Shown here piece after piece: positions 57,993-64,000 of a DNA stretch of 64,000 nt. Position numbers and translations under genes: made by a program. The stretch is taken from assembly GCF_003289645.1 (NCBI RefSeq), contig NZ_QLYX01000008.1, forward strand, positions 144,147-208,146. Reading direction: 5' to 3'. Position 1 is the stretch's first letter, and each line of letters begins with the position of its first letter. The notes beneath the pieces were generated by a model. The model ran no database searches and was not told the origin of the DNA. It saw nothing but the letters and a program-made list of their open reading frames with translations. This DNA is from Actinomadura craniellae (lineage in GTDB: Bacteria; Actinomycetota; Actinomycetes; Streptosporangiales; Streptosporangiaceae).

Positions 57993-60212
57993 GTGATGGA
58001 ATTCCGACCTGCCGCCGTAGTGCTGATGTTCGCCGCACTCGTCTTCCTCACGGTATTCGGCCAGCGCTGGCGGGAATCCCGGCAGTGGCGGGGGTCCCTG
58101 CTGGCGTATCGGCTACGCCTGCCCGATGGACTTTCCCATGAGTCGATCACAGGCGCGCTATCGGTCATCGCGGTTTCCACAGCACGTTGGCCGATCGCTT
58201 TCGAAATCATCGCCGATCATCGCGGGATACAGCATTACGTGCTGATCCCTGATCACATGTCGCCGGGAACGCTGACCAGATTCACGACCGGTTTCCCAGG
58301 AATCCGGTTGGAGCAGTCACCCGATTACCTTGCGACGTTCCCTAAGGCGCGTCTCGCCCGTGAACTACGCACTACACGCCTGTGGCGCCCGTTGGCGTCA
58401 CAACGGTCGCAGGTGGCCATAGCGGGAGTACTGGCGGCCATGTACCCCCTCGGATCAGGTGAGGTGATCCGCGTTCAGTGGATCGTGTCCGCCACTCGCC
58501 GAATCAGGGCCAGCGAAGAACTTCCGAGCGAGGCTCTACGCGACATCGCCAACAAACAAGCGGCCCCATTGGCGGACGCCTGCGGAAGAGTGGCCGTGAG
58601 CGCTTCTCACCGTGCGCGGGCGGCTCTACTGCTGGCGGGGGTGATGAACGCTCTTGCGGCCGTGAACGGGCCACACAGCGCCATACGGGGGCGCGTGCTG
58701 CCGACACGAGTGGTCGCCGGTCGTCTCCAGGCCCGATCGGTTCCGCTGACCTTGTGGCCTGCTCTACTCAATGCGGAAGAACTAACCGCGTTGGTGGGAT
58801 TCCCGACAGAGGGAATCAGAGTTCCTGGCCTGGCCGTTGGGTCCGCTCGTCAACTTCCGCCATCGGTGGACATGCGCCGTACCGGCCTTGTGGTCGCGAT
58901 GAGCAACTACCCGGGAATGCGGGAAAGGCCGCTTGCGCTCGCTACTGATGACCGACTCAGGCACGCGCTTATTCAAGGCCCGACAGGTTCGGGCAAGTCC
59001 GAACTCATCGCCAGGCTGGCGTTGCAGGATATTCGCGCGGGTCACGGAACCGTGGTCATAGACCCGAAAAGCGACCTGATAGAGCAGATCCTACGGCGCA
59101 TCCCAGATGACCGGATGAACGACGTTATCGTGATGGATGCCAGTTCTTTGGGCCGGCCTGTTGGGTTCAACATTCTCGGCAGCGGCCGTGACGAGCACTC
59201 CAAAGAACTGGTAGTCGATCGAATCGTTTATGTCCTGGCGGAACTGTGGCGTTCCTCATGGGGTCCGCGCACGGCTGATGTGTTGCGTAGTTGCCTGCTG
59301 TCCCTGGTGTACGCGAAAGCTCCGGACGGTAGCGCGTTCACGCTCGTGGAAATCCCGCAACTTCTCACGGATGAGGCGTTCCGGCGACAGGTCATGCGGC
59401 AGAAAATACCCGAATCGGTGCGTCAGTTCTGGGCGGCCTATGAGGCGATGAGCGAGCCGGAACGAGCGCAGGTTATCGGGCCTGCGATAAACAAAATCCG
59501 CACGTTCACGACGCGATCAGCGCTACGGCTCATGCTCGGACAGAGCACAGGAATAAACCTTGGTGCAGTGTTCCGGGAACGGAAAATCCTACTGGTTCCC
59601 CTTTCCAAAGGGGTCATCGGACCGGAAGCCGCTCACCTATTGGGTTCTTTGCTCGTGGCGTTCCTATGGCAGGAAACTCTAGGACGCGCCACCGTTGCGG
59701 CCGAAAAACGCCGACCGGCATTCGCCTACCTGGACGAATTCCAAGAGTTCATACGCTTCGGATCAGGTGGAGAACTGGCCGATATGCTCGCGCAGGCGCG
59801 TGGACTTGGCCTAGGGCTCACGCTCGCTTATCAGTACTTGGATCAGCTGTCGGCAGATGTCACGGCGGCTGTTCTCGGTACCGTCCGAACACAAGTCGTG
59901 TTCCAACTCGAATACCGCGATGCCGAAACCATGGCGAAGCGGTTCACGCCGCTCACGCGACAGGACCTTACCGGCCTGGATGCTTTTGAAGTCGCTATGC
60001 GTCCCTGCGTGGACGCTCGCACGATGGCACCCGTTACCGGCCTCACCATGCCATTGGATGAGCCGTTGCGGGACGCGAGTGAAGTACTGGACTTCACGCT
60101 CGACAGGTATGGGGTACCGCGCGCTGATGTGGAGGCGGCTTGTCAGGCCCGTATTCGGCCTGCCATCTCGATAGTGCCCCCGATCGGCCGTGTTGCAGGG
60201 GGGCACTCATGA
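57993..60212 (+). CDS. VirD4/TraG-like conjugative coupling ATPase
   Basis: A 739-residue protein with one N-terminal membrane helix (about 6-25), a middle domain of 300 residues, and a HerA/FtsK-superfamily motor: Walker A GPTGSGKSE (about 329-337), VVIDPKSDLI, and Walker B FAYLDEFQEF (about 577-586) inside a TraM-recognition-like TraG/TraD domain (ARGLGLGLTLAYQYLDQLSADVTAAVLGTVRTQVVFQL). It should pump DNA during conjugation of the element. GTG 57993 or ATG 57996 may be the start. Its last bases overlap the next gene by ATGA. Confidence 0.88.
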   Translation: MMEFRPAAVVLMFAALVFLTVFGQRWRESRQWRGSLLAYRLRLPDGLSHESITGALSVIAVSTARWPIAFEIIADHRGIQHYVLIPDHMSPGTLTRFTTGFPGIRLEQSPDYLATFPKARLARELRTTRLWRPLASQRSQVAIAGVLAAMYPLGSGEVIRVQWIVSATRRIRASEELPSEALRDIANKQAAPLADACGRVAVSASHRARAALLLAGVMNALAAVNGPHSAIRGRVLPTRVVAGRLQARSVPLTLWPALLNAEELTALVGFPTEGIRVPGLAVGSARQLPPSVDMRRTGLVVAMSNYPGMRERPLALATDDRLRHALIQGPTGSGKSELIARLALQDIRAGHGTVVIDPKSDLIEQILRRIPDDRMNDVIVMDASSLGRPVGFNILGSGRDEHSKELVVDRIVYVLAELWRSSWGPRTADVLRSCLLSLVYAKAPDGSAFTLVEIPQLLTDEAFRRQVMRQKIPESVRQFWAAYEAMSEPERAQVIGPAINKIRTFTTRSALRLMLGQSTGINLGAVFRERKILLVPLSKGVIGPEAAHLLGSLLVAFLWQETLGRATVAAEKRRPAFAYLDEFQEFIRFGSGGELADMLAQARGLGLGLTLAYQYLDQLSADVTAAVLGTVRTQVVFQLEYRDAETMAKRFTPLTRQDLTGLDAFEVAMRPCVDARTMAPVTGLTMPLDEPLRDASEVLDFTLDRYGVPRADVEAACQARIRPAISIVPPIGRVAGGHS

Positions 60213-61198
60213 CGGGTGTTCATCTCGGTGTTCACTTCGGTGTTCATCTCGGTGTGCAGTTCGGTGCATACACGGGCCTCGCGTCCTGGCTGGTAGGGGC
60301 CGTTCTCCGAGCGTCAAGGATGCCGAATCTCTCCCTGTCGGCTGGTAGGCGCTCCAACCGGCCAGCTGGCTCCCCTCCTCCCCGTAAGTCTCCTGCTCGG
60401 GCGGTATGGCTGGAAAAACGGCTGAACTCCCGAGACTGGGAAATCATCTCAACAATTGACCAGTTGCATATCGTGACCGGTGGGCAAATAGAACGCCTGC
60501 ATTTCTTTGAACTCAAATCGGCTTTTCGCGTTCGCGCTCGCGTACTGCGCAGGCTGACCGATATCGGCGCGCTCGTGGCCATGCCTCGCCGTGTCGGTGG
60601 TCCCGACGGCGGATCAGGTCCGTACGTCTACGGCCTAGACCCTGCGGCCATTCTTCTCTTGCGGCTACGTGAAAATACCGAAGAAACCGCACGCATTCCC
60701 GCTGGAATCACTCGCGCGCCACGCCTGCAAAGTCATGCTCTGGCCGTCTCGGAGCTTTATACGAGGCTCGCCGAAACCTCCCGGGATAGCGCCTACCAGA
60801 TCACCGAATTCCAGGCCGAACCTGATTGTTGGTGGCCAGATGGAACCGGAAGTCACCTCAAACCCGATGCGTATACAGCACTAGTCGCCGAACAATTCAC
60901 AGACCATTGGTGGATAGAGGTTGACCTAGGAACCGAAAGCGTTCCCGTGATCCGCGCTAAATTCGCGGCGTACACGGCTTTTGCGCAAGCCGGTATTCCT
61001 GGTCCGGGCGAGGTAATCCCGCGCGTCCTGGTGACCACTCCCGACTCGGCCCGGTGTGCAGCCCTGAAACGTGCACTAAGCAGTTTCCCGGACATCGCCG
61101 GGAAAGTAATTCACATCGTGACATTCGATGCGGCTGTACCCACGCTCGCCGCGCAAATCACCACACCCATCCCACAGAAAGGACACCCCAACCAATGA
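60209..61198 (+). CDS. Replication-relaxation (Replic_Relax) family protein
   Basis: A 329-residue protein. After an unusual N-terminus comes the family's winged-helix part (LNSRDWEIISTIDQLHIVTGGQIERLHF and RARVLRRLTDIGALVAMPRRVGG) and the PD-(D/E)XK-like C-terminal part (FQAEPDCWWPDGTGSHLKPDAYTAL and WWIEVDLGTESVPVIRAKFAAYTAFA). These proteins occur on actinomycete plasmids and conjugative elements beside TraG-type ATPases and are thought to act in replication or relaxation. ATG 60209 overlaps the ATPase stop. Confidence 0.86.
   Translation: MTGVHLGVHFGVHLGVQFGAYTGLASWLVGAVLRASRMPNLSLSAGRRSNRPAGSPPPRKSPARAVWLEKRLNSRDWEIISTIDQLHIVTGGQIERLHFFELKSAFRVRARVLRRLTDIGALVAMPRRVGGPDGGSGPYVYGLDPAAILLLRLRENTEETARIPAGITRAPRLQSHALAVSELYTRLAETSRDSAYQITEFQAEPDCWWPDGTGSHLKPDAYTALVAEQFTDHWWIEVDLGTESVPVIRAKFAAYTAFAQAGIPGPGEVIPRVLVTTPDSARCAALKRALSSFPDIAGKVIHIVTFDAAVPTLAAQITTPIPQKGHPNQ
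60215..60265 (+). repeat. Tandem 12-bp repeats inside the Replic_Relax gene
   Basis: Four 12-bp units of the form GGTGTTCAYYTC (60215-60226, 60227-60238, 60239-60250, and a degenerate one at 60251-60262) encode GVHLGVHFGVHLGVQFG just after the start codon. Confidence 0.85.
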
Positions 61199-61545
61199 AA
61201 GGCAACCCCCCGCCCACTTCACCCGATGACGAAAAGCGAGCCCAGATCATCACAGGTCTACGCGCTTTTGCGGAATTCATCCGGCAGAATCCGCACCTGC
61301 CGATTCCCTCGCTCATCACGGTCAACTACTCCGTACGAGGTGAAGACGACGACAGCGAACGCACGGAAGTGGACCGCATAGCGGCGATTCTCGGGGTCGC
61401 TACAAGCTACAAGTTCGCTCGCGCTTTCTACAGTGCGGTTCGCAGATTCGACGGCGTCGAATACGAAGCTGTCGCGATCACCCGTGAGGAAATGGACCAG
61501 TACCGGGCCGGAATGAGCTACATCGATTCCGTAAGGCCCGAATGA
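61195..61545 (+). CDS. Element protein of unknown function
   Basis: A 116-residue acidic protein (RAQIITGLRAFAEFIRQNPHLPIPS, RTEVDRIAAILGV, FYSAVRRFDGVEYEAVAITREEMDQY). FAEFIRQNPHLPIP is common in small proteins of actinomycete mobile elements. It begins in the stop of Replic_Relax (ATGA) and ends in the start of the next gene. Confidence 0.7.
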   Translation: MKGNPPPTSPDDEKRAQIITGLRAFAEFIRQNPHLPIPSLITVNYSVRGEDDDSERTEVDRIAAILGVATSYKFARAFYSAVRRFDGVEYEAVAITREEMDQYRAGMSYIDSVRPE

Positions 61546-61931
61546 TGGACCGCGCACCGATGAGTGGACGGAACCGGCTCGCCTATCTCATGGCCGTGCT
61601 CGATTCGGAATTCGACTACTACGCCGCGCCCAGGTTCATAAAAGACCTCTACCGGGCGATTCAGATGGTCACGGCCGTTCAGTGCGCTTGCTTTATGGCG
61701 TTCCTCATAGCCTTCCGCTACTGGATAGGCCCGACTCTCTTGTTCGTGGGATTCGCGATGGCCCCTGTGGTGTGGTTCATCGTTAATCTCGGCGTCCGCA
61801 TGACGCTTGAGTTCTTCATGGCAGTGATGAGTATTCGTGAGAACATCGCGGAAATCCGGTACATCGCACAAAACGCGAATCAGCACCTGAATGGAAGGAA
61901 CACAACCACAGGAAAGGAAGACCCCCGATGA
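61542..61931 (+). CDS. Two-helix membrane protein
   Basis: A 129-residue protein with a cytoplasmic N-terminus and hydrophobic helices at about 42-64 and 66-90 (VQCACFMAFLIAFRYWIGPTLLFVGFAMAPVVWFIVNLGV). It is DUF4282-like in plan. Overlapping stop/start codons on both sides keep it in the transfer operon, so it may be a membrane partner for the coupling ATPase. Confidence 0.68.
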   Translation: MMDRAPMSGRNRLAYLMAVLDSEFDYYAAPRFIKDLYRAIQMVTAVQCACFMAFLIAFRYWIGPTLLFVGFAMAPVVWFIVNLGVRMTLEFFMAVMSIRENIAEIRYIAQNANQHLNGRNTTTGKEDPR

Positions 61932-62665
61932 ATCCCTCACAACCAACCGCGCTCACCCTGGTCTGCGCGCTGCTGCTGACCGGATGCGCCGACGGCTCCC
62001 CGCACTCGCAGGCACCACGGACGGCCGTCCCCGGCCCCAACGTCCCGGCGACTCCCGGACGGCCGTCCACGGGCCTCTCAGAGGCTCCCTGCACGCCATC
62101 GCCGGGTTCGGTCGGCTGTGGCGCCCACACTGGCGCCTACACGCTGACACAGGCCCGTTCGCGCCTGCTGGCACCGGCCGAAGTCGGCAGGCGAACCTTC
62201 CCCCGCCGTAGAAGCGCAACCGGCAGCGTGGTCCTGGCGCCCGTATGCGACTGGCGGTATCTACGGCTGACCGAACGGAAGATCACCTCTACCTACGATT
62301 ACCGCCTCTGGAGTGACGGAGACTCCCGCCGCAATTCCCGAATCCCACAACGCGTCTACCGGCAAATCGCGATCGTCTATACCAATCCCGCGCAACTCTC
62401 CAAAGACCTCAACGCCCTATGGCACTACACATGCCAGCGGCCCCAGAAAAGGACAGCCGGCAACGCAGGCGAGTGGAAACACTACCGGCGTACACAAAGC
62501 ATTGCCTGCTACACGGGCGCCGGTCGCTGTGTCCTCATCACTGACTACCTCACCCGCAATAATCTCCTCGTGGTCACCAGCTATGAGGAAGTACGTCCGG
62601 ACGGAACACAACCCAACATCACTGAACGACTCTTCTCGGCACTCACCGCCAAACTCAACAAGTAA
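61928..62665 (+). CDS. Lipoprotein of the transfer operon
   Basis: A 245-residue lipoprotein. The signal peptide ends in LLTGC with lipidated Cys near residue 20, followed by a Pro/Ser-rich linker (24-60) and a domain of about 170 residues with four cysteines (in APVCDWRY, HYTCQRP, IACYTGAGRCV) that could form disulfides. It is translationally coupled to the upstream membrane protein gene. It may act in surface contact or entry exclusion, an inference only. Confidence 0.72.
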   Translation: MNPSQPTALTLVCALLLTGCADGSPHSQAPRTAVPGPNVPATPGRPSTGLSEAPCTPSPGSVGCGAHTGAYTLTQARSRLLAPAEVGRRTFPRRRSATGSVVLAPVCDWRYLRLTERKITSTYDYRLWSDGDSRRNSRIPQRVYRQIAIVYTNPAQLSKDLNALWHYTCQRPQKRTAGNAGEWKHYRRTQSIACYTGAGRCVLITDYLTRNNLLVVTSYEEVRPDGTQPNITERLFSALTAKLNK

Positions 62666-62689
62666 CGATAAGGAGATGATCGCTACGCC

Positions 62690-62926
62690 ATGCCGGATAT
62701 CAACAAACGCATAGCGGCTGAAACGTCCTGGAGTCGCACGCGCGACCGATCCGCGCGAACCAAACCAGCGCGAGACGCGTTCCTCGCTCGCTTCGAACGA
62801 GAGGTAGATCCGGATGGCGTCCTTCCCGAAGACGAACGCCGTACACGCGCCGAACACGCAAAAAAGGCTTACATGCTCCGCCTCGCCAAACTGTCAGCAC
62901 TCGCACGCAAGCGCCGAACCGGCTAG
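62690..62926 (+). CDS. Small basic element protein
   Basis: A 78-residue, charge-rich protein (TSWSRTRDRSARTKPARDAFLARFEREVDPDG, LPEDERRTRAEHAKKAYMLRLAKLSALARKRR) typical of short helical proteins in actinomycete integrative elements. AGGAG lies 14 bp before the ATG, a long spacing. Last gene of the operon, 15 bp before a strong terminator. Function not recognised. Confidence 0.65.
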   Translation: MPDINKRIAAETSWSRTRDRSARTKPARDAFLARFEREVDPDGVLPEDERRTRAEHAKKAYMLRLAKLSALARKRRTG

Positions 62927-62940
62927 CCAGAAATCAACAA

Positions 62941-62980
62941 AAGAAGTGCCCTCCGGTCGCCGTACCGGAGGGCACTTCTT
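62941..62980. terminator. Bidirectional terminator, 17-bp perfect stem
   Basis: A perfect 17-bp inverted repeat (62941-62957 and 62964-62980) with a 6-nt loop. It starts AAGAAG and ends CTTCTT, which gives a partial U-tract on either strand, and sits between the convergent transfer operon and recombinase gene. Confidence 0.9.
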
Positions 62981-62990
62981 CGTAGATAGG

Positions 62991-63971
62991 TTACTCCTGC
63001 TCCATGATCCGATCGTAGCTGCGTCGCGCTCGTGCACTTCTCGCGCTGGCTCCGTATCGCCGTAGCATCTGAGGGGATGTCCAGCCGTTCAGTTCCATAA
63101 GGTCACCTTCCGGGCCGCCCTTGTCCAGCCAGGTGTGAGAGAAGTGGTGACGGAACTTATGTGGATTGACGGGAACACCACACTCGTTTCCCCGCCGCTT
63201 GATCATCTGATAGACGCCATTGGCTGTCATCGGGCATCGGTTATTGATGCCCAACCAGAGCTTTTCGCTGTGCGCGTATGCCTGCTGCTTCCTCATTCGC
63301 AGGTAACGGTCAATGCTGCGAGCCGTTTGGTGGTCGAACTTGACGACTCGCTCTTTCCCGCCCTTCCCGCGTACGAGGATTTCCCGATGGTAGAGGTCGA
63401 TATCGCTTCGCTCCGGGTCGCCTGGAACGTAGCGGATTCCTGCCAGCTCTGAGAGTCGTATCCCGGTTGCGCGGAACAGAGAGATTATCGCGTGGTCGCG
63501 ACGTTGCATGAACGTGCGTCCCTCGCTCACGCGTAGGAGTTTCTTCAACTCCTCATCGGTGAAGAACGGTACGGCCTTTTCGTCGATCGTGGGGGGCTTG
63601 AGTTTATCCATCGGGTTGGGAAGTTCTTCTTCCTTGGCCCACCACTTGAAGAACGCCTGTAGTGCGCGGTACTGGTTGTTCGCGTAGCTGTCGGAATAGC
63701 GTCCGAGAAGCCATGCCATCCATCGCCGGATGTCCTCTGCGTTGACATCCTGCCATTCATCTTTCCCCGCACCGAGACCCGCTTTTTGGCCGGGCTTCCT
63801 AAGGAGGTGGTGAGCGGCGAACCATTGCGCCGCTTCGATGTAGGTGCGTACCGTCTTTTCGGCTTTACGCTCGGAGTTCAGGTGGAGACGGAAGGAATCG
63901 ATCTCTGACTGGAGTACTCCGGCGTTGAGATTCTTCCGCTCCCGGGGGCGGGTAGCTGGCATGACAGCCAT
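62991..63971 (-). CDS. Tyrosine recombinase (XerC/D-like integrase)
   Basis: A 326-residue recombinase with a SAM-like core-binding domain (about 18-115) and a catalytic domain. Residues seen: Arg172 (ATGIRLSEL), Lys206 (GKGGKERVV), His271 and Arg274 (HKFRH), Trp297 in place of the second His (LNGWTSP), and nucleophile Tyr306 (LRRYG). All needed positions are filled, so it should be active. It ends 10 bp from the terminator and its promoter must lie near the window edge. It is a different subfamily from the broken integrase at 45464-45810. Confidence 0.9.
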   Translation of the reverse strand: MAVMPATRPRERKNLNAGVLQSEIDSFRLHLNSERKAEKTVRTYIEAAQWFAAHHLLRKPGQKAGLGAGKDEWQDVNAEDIRRWMAWLLGRYSDSYANNQYRALQAFFKWWAKEEELPNPMDKLKPPTIDEKAVPFFTDEELKKLLRVSEGRTFMQRRDHAIISLFRATGIRLSELAGIRYVPGDPERSDIDLYHREILVRGKGGKERVVKFDHQTARSIDRYLRMRKQQAYAHSEKLWLGINNRCPMTANGVYQMIKRRGNECGVPVNPHKFRHHFSHTWLDKGGPEGDLMELNGWTSPQMLRRYGASARSARARRSYDRIMEQE

Positions 63972-64000
63972 AGTTTACCTCTGTTCCAGCGGTGTACGCG

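Noticed and set aside
1..64000. CRISPR array
   Set aside because: The only regular repeats are the 12-bp arm pairs, operator pairs and the 12-bp coding repeat; no 25-40 bp repeat with unique spacers of similar length was seen.

Overview
The window is high-GC actinomycete DNA. Roughly the first 42 kb is strongly GC-rich with GTG starts, ATGA stop/start overlaps and gene families typical of Streptosporangiales/Thermomonosporaceae-like bacteria: an LLM-type monooxygenase with its partner FMN reductase, a mycofactocin-type SDR, DUF5753-type regulators and a Replic_Relax protein. I cannot name the genus.

Positions 1-42,000 are ordinary chromosome. In order they hold: the start of a lipoprotein gene; a flavin monooxygenase/FMN reductase pair; a patatin lipase with a PlsC acyltransferase; azoR with a divergent MarR gene and a clear operator; an M20 amidohydrolase with an ArsR-like regulator; a mycofactocin-type SDR behind repeated operator-like sites; a metallophosphoesterase; an AraC regulator divergent from an amidohydrolase across a 10+10 bp perfect dyad; an MFS exporter; a MocR/PdxR regulator; a VOC/AraC pair; a two-component system; a secreted esterase; an SLC13 transporter; uppP; an ABC exporter; a LacI-controlled alpha-glucoside ABC operon with a GH13 alpha-glucosidase; small genes (HEAT, EF-hand, isochorismatase); a PadR-ABC-FtsX module; an orphan HisD-like dehydrogenase with LysR; and a second LysR with a DHFR-like reductase and a cysteine-dioxygenase-like cupin.

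Positions 42,200-54,100 are accessory. The main discovery is an array of eight copies (seven near complete, one truncated) of the 3' half of a tRNA-Phe(GAA) gene, all on the minus strand. They start at the anticodon loop and run to the acceptor end. Most are flanked by the tRNA terminator hairpin and by short direct repeats GTTGNYGTC with a 12-bp period, at nearly fixed distances (about 50 bp on one side, 82-84 bp on the other). This is the layout of a tyrosine-integrase att site with core and arm sites. The DNA between copies forms units of 0.8-2.8 kb. Four units carry a toxin-antitoxin or toxin-antitoxin-like module (one relic HicAB, one HigBA-like, one complete HicAB, one HigBA-like with a frameshifted toxin) and a fifth carries a Phd-like/RelE-like pair. 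Others carry a HEAT or DUF6000-like protein, a broken integrase, an IS5-family insertion or a low-GC non-coding stretch. The array reads as repeated integration at one tRNA gene, leaving an integron-like row of addiction and defence-like cassettes.

Positions 54,100-64,000 hold a lower-GC integrative element: an XRE/DUF5753 regulator with an anti-sigma-like ATPase, an XRE-TPR regulator, then a tightly overlapping operon with a VirD4/TraG-like coupling ATPase, a Replic_Relax protein, membrane proteins and a lipoprotein. It ends in a 17-bp-stem terminator and a convergent tyrosine recombinase. The right end of this element, and probably the intact tRNA-Phe, lie outside the window.
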